A stretch of DNA of 64,000 nucleotides from positions 124,001 through 188,000 of the forward strand of contig DLHT01000011.1 of the NCBI GenBank assembly GCA_002483365.1. Direction: 5' to 3'. The DNA comes from Cellvibrio sp. UBA7661. Its GTDB lineage: Bacteria > Pseudomonadota > Gammaproteobacteria > Pseudomonadales > Cellvibrionaceae. The notes beneath the pieces were generated by a model. It worked only from the letters and a program-made list of their open reading frames with translations, was not told the DNA's origin and ran no database searches. Below are positions 35,642-44,898 of the stretch, in pieces. The translations under genes were made by a program, and so were the position numbers. Each line of letters begins with the position of its first letter. Positions within the stretch are counted from its first letter, which is position 1.

Positions 35642-37447
35642 ATGCCTGTTTTCATCATGCCTGGTTTTATTTCCCATCGCCTGACTTCTGCACTTGCGCT
35701 CGTTTGTGCATCAGGTTTTTTGTTTGGCTGCGCTACGCCGAAAGATCCTGCTGCAACAACAAATAGTGCTGCATCTTCTGCAGTAAGCTCAGTAGCAGCT
35801 ATCAAGATTAATCAATTGGGTTTTCTGCCGGAGTCAGCCAAGTGGGCAGTGATTCCCGATGTGAGCGCCACGCAATTTCACATCATCAATGTTGCAACAG
35901 ATGCGGAAATTTATACGGGTACATTGAGTGCGGCAACTTATTGGGATGCATCCGATGAGCGCGTAAAACGGGCTGATTTTTCCAGTGTGAAAATGCCGGG
36001 CGAATATGTTGTGCGTGTGGATGGTCTTGCGGATTCGTTTTCGTTCCGGATTGCAGACGATGTTTATCGCGCATTAAATACCGCAAGCATCAAAGCGTTT
36101 TATTTTAACCGCAATAGCGCCGCATTATTGCCCGAACATGCTGGTGTTTATGCGCGTCCGCTGGGGCATCCGGATACTCACGTACTGGTTCATCCATCGG
36201 CTGCAAGTAGTACGCGCCCTGCGGGAACGGTTATATCCAGCCCCAAAGGTTGGTATGACGCAGGCGATTACAACAAATACATTGTTAACTCCGGCATTGC
36301 GACTTATTCCTTGCTGGCAGCATACGAACACTTTCCGGAAATATTTAATCAGCAACATTTAAATATTCCCGAGAGTGGCGATGCGATTCCCGATGTGCTT
36401 AACGAAACCCTGTGGAATCTGGAGTGGATGTTGAGCATGCAAGATCCTCATGACGGGGGTGTTTATCACAAGCTCACCAATAAACGTTTTGATGGTGTGG
36501 TGATGCCGCATGAAGCAACCAGCGAGCGCTTTGTTGTGCAAAAAACCACGGCAGCGGCACTGGATTTTGCAGCGGTAATGGCTGCTGCCAGCCGTGTGTT
36601 GGCACCCTATGAAAAACAATTGCCGGGCATGTCAGCAAAAATGTTGGCTGCGGCGGAATCTGCCTGGGCGTGGGCGGTTGCTAATCCATCCGTAATCTAT
36701 AAACAACCAGACGATATCAAGACTGGCGAATATGGCGACCGTGAACTTGTCGATGAATTTTTCTGGGCTGCCGCCGAGTTGTATATCACCAGCAAGAAAG
36801 AGACGTATTACACCGCGATGAAACCTGCAGACATTTCCAGCACTGTGCCTTCCTGGGGTGATGTGCGCAGCCTGGGTTGGATTTCATTAGCACACCATCG
36901 TGCGAATTTATCGGCAGTTGCCGATCAACAATTAATTGCGGCACGCATTAATGCGCTTGCAACAGATTTGCAGTCGGTGTGGGTGGGCTCAGCTTACGGC
37001 GTCACGCTCCAGCAAAAAGATTTTAAATGGGGTAGCAATTCAGTTGCTTTGGGTCAAGCAATGGTGCTCGTGCAAGCCTATCGGTTAAATGGCAAACGCG
37101 AGTATTTGAATTCGGCACAAGCGATGCTGGATTACGTGCTTGGTCGCAACGCGATGGATATGTCTTTCGTTACCGGTTTTGGCCATAAGTCCACTTTGCA
37201 CCCACATCATCGTCCATCTGAAGCCGATGGTATTGCGGAACCGATTCCCGGTTTTCTGGCGGGCGGTCCACAACCCGGGCAGCAAGACCAAAGCGATTGC
37301 GGCTCCGTTCTCTATCCATCCAAACATGCGGCGACTTCTTATTTAGATCATTGGTGCAGCTATGCGAGTAATGAAATTGCCATTAACTGGAATGCGCCTT
37401 TGGTTTATGTATCGGCCGCTATTCAAGCGTTAACGCCGAAACCTTAA
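35642..37447 (+). CDS. Lipoprotein GH9 endoglucanase/cellodextrinase
   Basis: A 601-residue secreted enzyme cleaving beta-1,4-glucans. It has a signal peptide with lipobox LFGC (C30) and a short Ser/Ala linker. A CelD-type N-terminal Ig-like domain (IKINQLGFLPESAKWAVI, about 52-140) is followed by a GH9 (alpha/alpha)6 barrel. Catalytic residues are D206 and D209 in YDAGDYNKY and the acid E578 in ASNEIAINWNAPLV. FVTGFGHKSTLHPHHR is the conserved substrate-binding stretch. The lipobox suggests outer-membrane attachment for intake of cello-oligosaccharides. No CBM is present. It resembles Cellvibrio Cel9 enzymes. Confidence 0.93.
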   Translation: MPVFIMPGFISHRLTSALALVCASGFLFGCATPKDPAATTNSAASSAVSSVAAIKINQLGFLPESAKWAVIPDVSATQFHIINVATDAEIYTGTLSAATYWDASDERVKRADFSSVKMPGEYVVRVDGLADSFSFRIADDVYRALNTASIKAFYFNRNSAALLPEHAGVYARPLGHPDTHVLVHPSAASSTRPAGTVISSPKGWYDAGDYNKYIVNSGIATYSLLAAYEHFPEIFNQQHLNIPESGDAIPDVLNETLWNLEWMLSMQDPHDGGVYHKLTNKRFDGVVMPHEATSERFVVQKTTAAALDFAAVMAAASRVLAPYEKQLPGMSAKMLAAAESAWAWAVANPSVIYKQPDDIKTGEYGDRELVDEFFWAAAELYITSKKETYYTAMKPADISSTVPSWGDVRSLGWISLAHHRANLSAVADQQLIAARINALATDLQSVWVGSAYGVTLQQKDFKWGSNSVALGQAMVLVQAYRLNGKREYLNSAQAMLDYVLGRNAMDMSFVTGFGHKSTLHPHHRPSEADGIAEPIPGFLAGGPQPGQQDQSDCGSVLYPSKHAATSYLDHWCSYASNEIAINWNAPLVYVSAAIQALTPKP

Positions 37448-37480
37448 GCAATTTTCAATCGTTGTTTCAATCGCTGTTTC

Positions 37481-37508
37481 AAAAGCCAGCCTTGTGCTGG
37501 CTTTTTTA
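37481..37508 (+). terminator. Intrinsic terminator after the GH9 gene
   Basis: AAAAGCCAGC pairs with GCTGGCTTTT around CTTGT and is followed by more T residues. Confidence 0.88.
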
Positions 37509-37652
37509 TATCTGGGTAAAAACACTCAGGCATTTATTACATCATCGTCTTGGCGTTTTTAAGAACAGGGCTATTCTTAAATGCACTTGCTCAATAAGGT
37601 TTTTGTATTGTTTTTTTCAGCGCACACCAAGGGCGTACATCAAGGAGTTATC

Positions 37653-38948
37653 GTGAACTTTAATAGCCTGAATACCAAAATGATGTCGATCATTTTGTTG
37701 GTCGTAGTGAGTTATGTGATTACCCTGTGGGTCATCAATTCCCAAGCCAGCAATATGCAGCGCTAGTTGGCGACAGAATATGCTGAAGAGCTGGCCCAAC
37801 ACGAAGCTTACAAAGTGAAAGGGCGGTTAGATATTGCAATGGATGCATCGCGCACCCTGGCGCAAGCTTTGGCAGGTCAGCGAAACGTCAATCCCGACCG
37901 CAAAGTGGCCGATGCATTGTTGCGTGAAGTGCTGGCTAATAATCCGGATTTTCTGGCGGTGTGGACCAGTTGGGAGCCCAATGCGTTCGATGGTAAAGAT
38001 GCAAATTATGTGAATGCTACAGCGCATGATGCGACGGGCCGTTATGTCCCTTATTGGAATCGCGGTACGGGTAGTTTGGCGGTAGAGGCACTGGTGGATT
38101 ATGACAAGCCAGGCGCGGGGGATTATTACCTGCTTTCAAAGCACAGCCGTGCCGAGACCTTGATTGAACCTTATCTTTACATGGTAGGTGGAAAGGAAAC
38201 GCTCATTACCACCGTGGTTGCCCCGGTCATTGTGGATGGCCAATTTCTGGGTGTTGTCGGTGTGGATATTGCGTTATCCGATTATCAAAAAGAGGTCAGC
38301 TCGATTCATCCTTATGAAATAGGTTATGCAACCTTGCTTTCTAACACTGGCATTTATGTAGGAGACGCCAAGGCCGATAACGTAGGCCAAATGATGGACG
38401 ATCCGTCACTACTCGCTGCCATTCAGGCAGGGAAAATGTTGGGGGTGCGATGTATTTGATGAGTACTTGGACGCAGATGCGTATCAAATTTCAGTGCCTG
38501 TGGTGGTTGGCCAAACCACAACGCCCTGGTCGTTTCGTGTGAGCGTGCCGACAGAACGTATGATGACTGCGGTAATTGAAATGCGCACCATTGCGATCAT
38601 CATCGGCGTTGTCAGTATTCTGGTTGTGGGAGGCATATTGACGTTCTGTATCCGCACCTGGGTGTTGAATCCAGTCAATAGCGTGCGGGCAGCTTGCTCG
38701 ATGAAATGTTGCCCTCTATTCGCAAAACTGCTGATCTGGTTCAAGAAATCAGTGCGGCTTCCTCTGAGCAAACCCAAGGTCTGGAGCAGATTAATTCTGC
38801 CGTGAGCCAACTTGCGCAAACTACCCAAGTCAACGCATCAGCAGCAGAAGAATTAAATGCAACAGCAGAAGAAATGAGTAATCAGGCAGTCCAACTGCAA
38901 GAGCTGATGGAGTTTTTTGTGGTAGATGATCAGGCAAAACGTTATTGA
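37653..38948 (+). pseudogene. Decayed methyl-accepting chemotaxis protein
   Basis: A GTG start with AAGGAG begins a transmembrane helix (IILLVVVSYVITLWVI), but TAG at 37764 stops the frame after 37 codons. The same frame then continues (LATEYAEELAQHE...) through a dCache sensor domain (VWTSWEPNAFDGKDANY, GVVGVDIALSDYQ) to about 38445, where it shifts into another frame (VFDEYLDADAYQISVPVVVG, second helix to NPVNSVR). A further break near 38688 returns to the first frame at LDEMLPSIRKTADLVQEISAASSEQTQG. HAMP and the signalling hairpin tip are missing. Three separate lesions mean loss of function; the ligand was probably a small amino or carboxylic acid. Confidence 0.88.
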
Positions 38949-38976
38949 CCGTGACTGGTGTGACGCAATTTTAATA

Positions 38977-39001
38977 AAAGCCAGCGTATGCTGGCTTTTT
39001 A
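38977..39001 (+). terminator. Intrinsic terminator after the chemoreceptor pseudogene
   Basis: AAAAGCCAGC pairs with GCTGGCTTTT around GTAT. The 10-bp stem is identical to the one after the GH9 gene. Confidence 0.88.
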
Positions 39002-39237
39002 CTTATAAAAAAGCACTGTTGTCGAGCGTGAATATCAATCAGCCATTTGTGTTTTTTACAGCGCTTTTACGGCTTTTTGCAGGTTATTGTCATAAAGGGT
39101 AAAGATCCGTTGACCATCTGGCTCACCAGACAAGTGCGGGCTAATCTTCATTATCGGCTTGGAGAGCGCCGTGCATGGCCAGTGCCCTGCTATTAAAAAC
39201 CACTACTAAAAACAACATAGAAATAGAGTTAGCCGCC

Positions 39238-40131
39238 ATGAATGATTCCCTTAACCGCCGTGCGCTTATGCGCGGCGCAGTCGCAAGTGCATTGGGGCTT
39301 TCCAGCCTTTCTGCGCTTGGAGCAGAAATCACCTCATCCGCTGCACCCGATACTGCCTTGAAAGGCAATATCCATCACTCGGTAGCGCGTTGGACATTTC
39401 ATTTTTTATCCTTGCCAGAACTCTGTCTGGTCGTAAAACGGTTGGGCTTTTCCGCAATTGATTTAGTCGGGCCAAGTGAGTGGCATATCCTCAAACAACT
39501 CGGCGTAGATTCTTCCATGTGCAACGGCGCGGAGTTGAATTTGGAAGACGGTTGGGGCGATGCAACATTTCACAAACCCTTGATTGAAAATTATCGCAAG
39601 CATATCGATCTGGTCAGCGATGCGGGTTATAAAAATCTGATTTGTTTTAGCGGTAACGCGCGCGGTCGCGATCCGGAAGACGGATTAAAGCACGCCACAA
39701 AAGGCTTGAAAAAAATTCTTGCCCAAGCGGAAAAGCGCGGTGTGGTGTTGCAGATGGAGCTATTCAATAGCAAAGTCGATCACCCGGATTATTTTGCTGA
39801 TAATTCTGCATGGGGTATTGAACTTTGTAAGCGGTTGGATTCACCCAACTTTAAATTGCTGTACGACATTTACCACATGCAAATCAGCGAAGGCGACATT
39901 ATTCGCACCATTCAAAATAATCATCAATACTTCGGCCATTACCATACAGCAGGTGTTCCCGGCCGCAATGAAATTGATGACTCACAAGAACTGTATTACC
40001 CCGCGATTGTTCGCGCTATTCATGCAACGGGCTTCAAAGGATATATCGCGCAAGAGTTTATGCCCAGGCGCGCAACGGACAACGAAAAAATTGAATCGCT
40101 GAAAGCGGCGATCCGCATTTGCGATATTTAA
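39238..40131 (+). CDS. Exported TIM-barrel sugar isomerase/epimerase-like protein
   Basis: A 297-residue protein of the xylose-isomerase-like TIM-barrel superfamily, similar to hydroxypyruvate isomerases. It has a Tat-like signal (NRRALMRGAVASALGLSSLSALGAE, in two parts), then WTFHFLSLPELC, metal-site segments VVLQMELFNSKVDHPDY and KLLYDIYHMQISEGD, GHYHTAGVPGRNEID and YIAQEF. Starting at ATG 39238 places the twin arginines correctly. It is first in an operon with the GMC flavoprotein and its small subunit, which suggests processing of an oxidised sugar in the periplasm. Exact reaction unknown. Confidence 0.8.
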   Translation: MNDSLNRRALMRGAVASALGLSSLSALGAEITSSAAPDTALKGNIHHSVARWTFHFLSLPELCLVVKRLGFSAIDLVGPSEWHILKQLGVDSSMCNGAELNLEDGWGDATFHKPLIENYRKHIDLVSDAGYKNLICFSGNARGRDPEDGLKHATKGLKKILAQAEKRGVVLQMELFNSKVDHPDYFADNSAWGIELCKRLDSPNFKLLYDIYHMQISEGDIIRTIQNNHQYFGHYHTAGVPGRNEIDDSQELYYPAIVRAIHATGFKGYIAQEFMPRRATDNEKIESLKAAIRICDI

Positions 40132-40168
40132 TTCCCAATAAAAAGTACGTTTATCCAGAGGTACATGT

Positions 40169-41860
40169 ATGTCTGCTACACAACACTTTGATGCAATTGT
40201 GGTTGGCTCCGGCATTAGCGGCGGTTGGGCTGCCAAAGAACTCACCGAAAAAGGCCTGAAAGTTTTGCTGCTCGAACGCGGGCGCAATATCGAACACATT
40301 AAAGATTATGTGAACGCCCAGAAAGAACCTTGGGACTATCCGCACCGCGGCCGTCCAACTCAGGAAATGAAACGCAATCATCCCGTGTTGCAGCGGGATT
40401 TTGTATTGAATGAAGAAACCAATGGCATGTGGGCGAACGAACAAGAAAGTCCCTACATTGAGAAAAAACGTTTTGACTGGTATCGCGGTTATCACGTTGG
40501 CGGCCGCTCGCTGTTGTGGGGCCGCCAAAGTTACCGTTTTAGTCAACGCGATTTTGAAGCGAACGTAAAAGAAGGTATCGCGGTTGATTGGCCAATCCGT
40601 TATCAGGATCTTGCGCCCTGGTACGATTACGTTGAAAGTTTTGCCGGTATTTCCGGGTCGCTCGAAGGTTTGGATCATCTGCCGGATGGAAAATTCTTAC
40701 CGCCTATCGAACTTAATATCGTAGAAAAAGATGTCGCAGCGCGCATTAAAAAAGCTTACAGCGGCAAGCGATTAATGATCAACAGCCGCACCGCGAATAT
40801 CACCCAGCCAAAGCCGGAGCAGGGCAGGGTGAATTGCCAGTACCGCAATAAGTGCTGGTTGGGTTGCCCGTTTGGTGCGTATTTCAGTACGCAATCGTCT
40901 ACGCTGCCTGCGGCGATGAAAACCGGCAATCTCACGTTGCGCCCATTCTCTATTGTCAGTCAGGTTCTGTACGACAAAGATAAAAAACGTGCGCGCGGTG
41001 TTGAAGTGATTGATGCAGAAACCAACCAAACTTATGAATTTACTGCGAATGTTGTTTTCCTGAATGCATCCAGTTTTAACTCGACCTGGATTTTAATGAA
41101 TTCAGCTACCGATATATGGGATGGCGGTTTGGGTAGCAGCAGTGGCGAGTTGGGCCATAACGTTATGGATCACCACTTCCGTGTTGGTGCGGGTGGTGTG
41201 GTTGAAGGTTACGAAGATAAATATTATTTCGGCCGTCGCCCCGCCGGTTTTTATATTCCACGTTTCCGCAATCTTGATGATGAAAAACGCAATTATGTGC
41301 GTGGCTTTGGTTATCAAGGTGCAGCGAGCCGTCAGGATTGGAATCGCGATGTTGCTGAAATGGGGGTGGGTGCCGATTTTAAAAATGCCCTTGCCGAGCC
41401 AGGTGCATGGACAATTGGTATGACCGCGTTTGGCGAAATGTTGCCGCACCACGATAACCGTATTTATCTTGACCGCAATACCAAAGACAAGTGGGGTTTA
41501 CCGGTATTGGCGATGGACGTTGAAATTCGTGAAAACGAATTGGCGATGCGTAAAGATATGATGCAAGACGCGGTGGATATGCTTGAAGCCGCCGGGGTTA
41601 AAAATGTGCGCGGTGGTGATTGGGGTTATTCACCAGGTATGGGCATTCATGAAATGGGTACAGCGCGTATGGGGCGCGATCCAAAAACATCAGTGCTCAA
41701 TCAATACAATCAGGTGTGGGATGCGCCTAACGTATTTGTCACCGACGGTGCCTGTATGACATCGGCATCCTGTGTAAACCCATCGCTGACCTATATGGCG
41801 CTCACTGCACGCGCGGTAGATCATGCGGTAAAAGAATTGAAAAAGGGGAATCTGAAATGA
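40169..41860 (+). CDS. GMC oxidoreductase with Fe-S hinge motif (sugar dehydrogenase-like)
   Basis: A 563-residue FAD enzyme. The Rossmann motif is DAIVVGSGISGGWAAKEL (4-21), GRSLLWGRQSYR is the FAD-contact region, and the C-terminal GMC segment has HEMGTARMG, DGACMTSASCVNPSLTYMALT. Three cysteines, C223-x5-C229-x3-C233-P, match the 3Fe-4S hinge of bacterial FAD glucose dehydrogenases and glucoside 3-dehydrogenases. It has no signal of its own, so export with the Tat-tagged partner is likely. The next gene overlaps by 4 bp. Confidence 0.88.
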   Translation: MSATQHFDAIVVGSGISGGWAAKELTEKGLKVLLLERGRNIEHIKDYVNAQKEPWDYPHRGRPTQEMKRNHPVLQRDFVLNEETNGMWANEQESPYIEKKRFDWYRGYHVGGRSLLWGRQSYRFSQRDFEANVKEGIAVDWPIRYQDLAPWYDYVESFAGISGSLEGLDHLPDGKFLPPIELNIVEKDVAARIKKAYSGKRLMINSRTANITQPKPEQGRVNCQYRNKCWLGCPFGAYFSTQSSTLPAAMKTGNLTLRPFSIVSQVLYDKDKKRARGVEVIDAETNQTYEFTANVVFLNASSFNSTWILMNSATDIWDGGLGSSSGELGHNVMDHHFRVGAGGVVEGYEDKYYFGRRPAGFYIPRFRNLDDEKRNYVRGFGYQGAASRQDWNRDVAEMGVGADFKNALAEPGAWTIGMTAFGEMLPHHDNRIYLDRNTKDKWGLPVLAMDVEIRENELAMRKDMMQDAVDMLEAAGVKNVRGGDWGYSPGMGIHEMGTARMGRDPKTSVLNQYNQVWDAPNVFVTDGACMTSASCVNPSLTYMALTARAVDHAVKELKKGNLK

Positions 41861-42417
41861 ATCGCCGCGAATTATTAAAACTGATTGCCGCCAGCACTGG
41901 TACTGCCATGATTGGTGGAGCTGCAGTATCCATGTTAAGTGGTTGTGCATCACAGCCGAAATCATCACTGGTTTTTTCTCCCAACAATATCGCGTTGCTC
42001 GATGAAATTGCTGAAACCATTTTGCCGCGCACTGAAACACCCGGCGCAAAAGATGCAAAAGTTGGCGAGTTTATGAGTGTGTATGTTAGCGATTGTTACA
42101 CGCTGGATGAGCAGGCCGTTTTTCATAAAGGCTTGGTCACATTTGAAGAAGCCTGCAGTGCCACCTACAAGCGTAACTTTGCTGCACTTGAGCAGTCAGA
42201 ACGCGAGGCATTTATCAACACACTTGATCGCGAAGCGCGCGCAAGTGTTGCATCGGGCGGCGTTCATTACTTCACCATGATCAAACAATTAACTTTGTTT
42301 GGATTCTTTACCTCGGAAGTGGGGGGCACGCAGGTATTGCGTTACGTACCCATACCGGGGCGTTTCGATGGTGAACTGGCGTACAAGCCCGGTGATCGCG
42401 CTTGGGCAACACGATAA
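41857..42417 (+). CDS. Gluconate 2-dehydrogenase subunit 3-family Tat lipoprotein
   Basis: A 186-residue small subunit. The signal has twin arginines (MNRRELLKLIAAS) and a lipobox ending MLSGC (C30), so it is probably a Tat-exported lipoprotein. The mature part (FSPNNIALLDEIAETILPRTETPGAKDAKVGEFM, in two parts; then FFTSEVGGTQVLRYVPIPGRF) matches subunit 3 of membrane FAD dehydrogenases (LacC/gamma type). It likely chaperones and carries the GMC enzyme across the membrane. Start overlaps the GMC stop (ATGA). No cytochrome c subunit follows directly. Confidence 0.87.
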   Translation: MNRRELLKLIAASTGTAMIGGAAVSMLSGCASQPKSSLVFSPNNIALLDEIAETILPRTETPGAKDAKVGEFMSVYVSDCYTLDEQAVFHKGLVTFEEACSATYKRNFAALEQSEREAFINTLDREARASVASGGVHYFTMIKQLTLFGFFTSEVGGTQVLRYVPIPGRFDGELAYKPGDRAWATR

Positions 42418-42449
42418 TCACGATGCTAGTGTGATAATTATGAAAAGAA

Positions 42450-42476
42450 AGAGGCGGCCAATTGGCCGCCTTTTTT
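42450..42476 (+). terminator. Intrinsic terminator of the sugar-oxidation operon
   Basis: GGCGGCC and GGCCGCC arms around AATT, followed by six T. Confidence 0.92.
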
Positions 42477-42629
42477 ATGAGAGGTTTACCACAGAAAGAA
42501 AACGATTGAGGTTATAGGCTATTTCCGCTTGGCTTTTATTTCGCGCGTAATGATCCAAAAAAGTAAACCATCACGCAGGATCATGCAGCGGAATGTTGTT
42601 CATTGGTGTTGCTTCATGAGGTGATTGCC

Positions 42630-44891
42630 ATGGAAAATTGCGTAAAAGCGTTATTGGTTATTTCCAATTTACTATTGCTGATTTCCTGTGGCGGTGGTGG
42701 CAGTTCAGGCGGTAAAACATCTCCATCATCGGCGAATCCCTCTGCCAGTTTGGCTGCTTCATCTGCTGTAGCATCCACAATAAATTCATCTTCAGCCAGT
42801 GTTGTATCGGGTTTGTTACAGCGCCCATCGAATACAACCTGCATCGCTCCTGCGCCAGTCCATACCGGTACAGCGGGCGATCTTCAATGGCAGGCCGCAT
42901 TCCCTTCGTTACCGAATATCCAGAGCGCTACCAATATTATTCAAATTCCCGGTGATGACAATTATTGGTATGCGACACGTCAGTCGGGAAGGGTGGTGCG
43001 TTTTGCCAATAATCCAGCGGCGAATGCATTAACAGAAGTGTTAAATATTGAAGACCGTGTGGATTTTTCCGGCGGTGAAACCGGTTTGCTGGGAATTGCA
43101 TTTCATCCGCAATTCGCCAGCAAGCCTTATGTGTATTTCAATTACATCGGCCGCAATAACAACAATAATCAAGAGACGCGCATTTCACGTTTTACTGTAT
43201 TGCAAAATGGCATGATCGAGCGCGGATCAGAAATTATTTTGCTGCGTTTTAACCAACCTTACGCCAACCATAATGGTGGCCACATTGCGTTTGGTCATGA
43301 TGGTTATTTGTATATTGCTTCCGGTGATGGAGGAAGTGGTGGCGATCCACAACAAAATGGCCAGAACTTGAATAATTTGCTCGGCAAAATATTGCGCATT
43401 GATGTGAATAATTCCAGCGATGGGCGCAACTATGCTATTCCTCCGGATAACCCTTTTGCCGAGGGTAGTGCTCCGGAAATTTGGGCTTATGGTTTGCGCA
43501 ATCCTTGGCGTTTTGGTTTTGATAGCCTGACAAATGAATTATGGGTTGGCGATGTGGGTCAGGGAGACTGGGAAGAAATCAATCTTGTGACACGGGCAGG
43601 AAATTATGGCTGGGGTGATATGGAGGGCGATCACTGCTACGCCGGCCGGCCTAATTGTTCAACGGCAAATAAAATCAAACCCGTATTATCGATCAGCCAC
43701 AACACCGGTGTTTGTTCGGTCATTGGTGGTTATGTGTATCGCGGTACACAGTATCCTGCCGCCTACGGCAACTATTTCTTCACGGATTATTGTCGTAATA
43801 CAACCCAATCCATCGCGCGCAATAATGATGGCAGTCTGAGTGTGAATGAGCATGATAATGCACCTGCGGGTGTAGTGTCGTTCGCGCAGGATAATGCAGG
43901 AGAATTGTATGCGCTGGGTCAATCAGGTGCAGGAACCCAAATCGTAAAAATGCAGATGACCGGTGGTGTTATGCAGCCGGGAAGTATGGCTAGAAATTTA
44001 TCGCAAACCGGTTGTGTTAACGCCAACAATCCGCGATTGCCTGCAGCGGGAATGATTCCTTACACAGTGCAAGTGCCTTTTTGGTCAGACTCCGCTGAAA
44101 AAGAACGCTATTTATCCTTGCCCAACAATACCCGCATTAATGTGAACAATGACGGTGATTTTTTATTTCCGGTTGGCAGTGTGTTAATGAAGCATTTCAA
44201 ATTGGGCAACAAATTAATTGAAACCCGTTTGTTTGCGCAGGGAGAATTAGGGTGGCAAGGATTTAGTTATGAATGGCGCGATGACCAAACCGATGCGGTT
44301 TTATTAAGTGACGCCAAAGAAAAAAATATTGAGGGTATTGTCTGGCAATATCCCAGTGCAGGCCAATGCCTGACCTGCCATACCCAAGCCGCCAATTTTG
44401 TATTGGGGTTGGAAACGTTACAGTTGAATAATTCAATGGTGTATTCAGCAACCGGTGTTAATGCCAACCAATTGGATACGCTTTCGCATATTCAATTATT
44501 TACCAATGTCATCACCTCACAACAAAAAGCACAAGCCTTAATCTCACCAACAGACACCACAGCAAGCATTGCACAGCGTGCACGAAGTTATTTGCACAGC
44601 AACTGCAGCAATTGCCACCGCCCATCAGGCCCAACTCCGGTAAATATCGATTTACGTTTTATGACTGCATTGTCCGCGACACAAACTTGTCATGTGCCAC
44701 CCGCTGCAGGAGATATGGGGATTAGTAATGCACAGCTCATCATGCCGGGTGAACCTGCACGTTCTGTGTTACTGGCACGCATTAAAGTGCGTGACCAAAA
44801 CCAAATGCCTCCGCTGGGATCGCATTTGGTTGACGAAGAGGGTGTGGCAATCATTGAAGCCTGGATTGCCAGCATGGAGGGCTGCCAGTAA
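42630..44891 (+). CDS. Sorbosone dehydrogenase-like lipoprotein with two haem c sites
   Basis: A 753-residue exported protein. The lipobox is LLISC (C20), followed by Gly- and Ser-rich linkers. A six-bladed glucose/sorbosone dehydrogenase-type propeller (about 85-455) contains GLLGIAFHPQF, HNGGHIAFGHDGYLYIASGDGG, WAYGLRNPWRFGFD and GDVGQGDWEEINLV, consistent with PQQ use. The C-terminal part has VPFWSDSAEKERYLSLP and two CxxCH haem motifs (580-584 and 659-663), as in TIGR03806-like proteins. It probably oxidises sugars and passes electrons to the haem domain. ATG at 42630 has AGGTG upstream. Confidence 0.85.
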   Translation: MENCVKALLVISNLLLLISCGGGGSSGGKTSPSSANPSASLAASSAVASTINSSSASVVSGLLQRPSNTTCIAPAPVHTGTAGDLQWQAAFPSLPNIQSATNIIQIPGDDNYWYATRQSGRVVRFANNPAANALTEVLNIEDRVDFSGGETGLLGIAFHPQFASKPYVYFNYIGRNNNNNQETRISRFTVLQNGMIERGSEIILLRFNQPYANHNGGHIAFGHDGYLYIASGDGGSGGDPQQNGQNLNNLLGKILRIDVNNSSDGRNYAIPPDNPFAEGSAPEIWAYGLRNPWRFGFDSLTNELWVGDVGQGDWEEINLVTRAGNYGWGDMEGDHCYAGRPNCSTANKIKPVLSISHNTGVCSVIGGYVYRGTQYPAAYGNYFFTDYCRNTTQSIARNNDGSLSVNEHDNAPAGVVSFAQDNAGELYALGQSGAGTQIVKMQMTGGVMQPGSMARNLSQTGCVNANNPRLPAAGMIPYTVQVPFWSDSAEKERYLSLPNNTRINVNNDGDFLFPVGSVLMKHFKLGNKLIETRLFAQGELGWQGFSYEWRDDQTDAVLLSDAKEKNIEGIVWQYPSAGQCLTCHTQAANFVLGLETLQLNNSMVYSATGVNANQLDTLSHIQLFTNVITSQQKAQALISPTDTTASIAQRARSYLHSNCSNCHRPSGPTPVNIDLRFMTALSATQTCHVPPAAGDMGISNAQLIMPGEPARSVLLARIKVRDQNQMPPLGSHLVDEEGVAIIEAWIASMEGCQ

Positions 44892-44898
44892 CGGACAA

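Noticed and set aside
37764..37766. Recoded amber codon (readthrough or unusual amino acid) in the chemoreceptor
   Set aside because: Two further frame disruptions downstream make simple gene decay the better explanation.
37481..39001. Duplicated terminator implying a segmental duplication
   Set aside because: The GH9 and chemoreceptor terminators share a 10-bp stem, but loops and flanks differ and this stem is a common terminator type.
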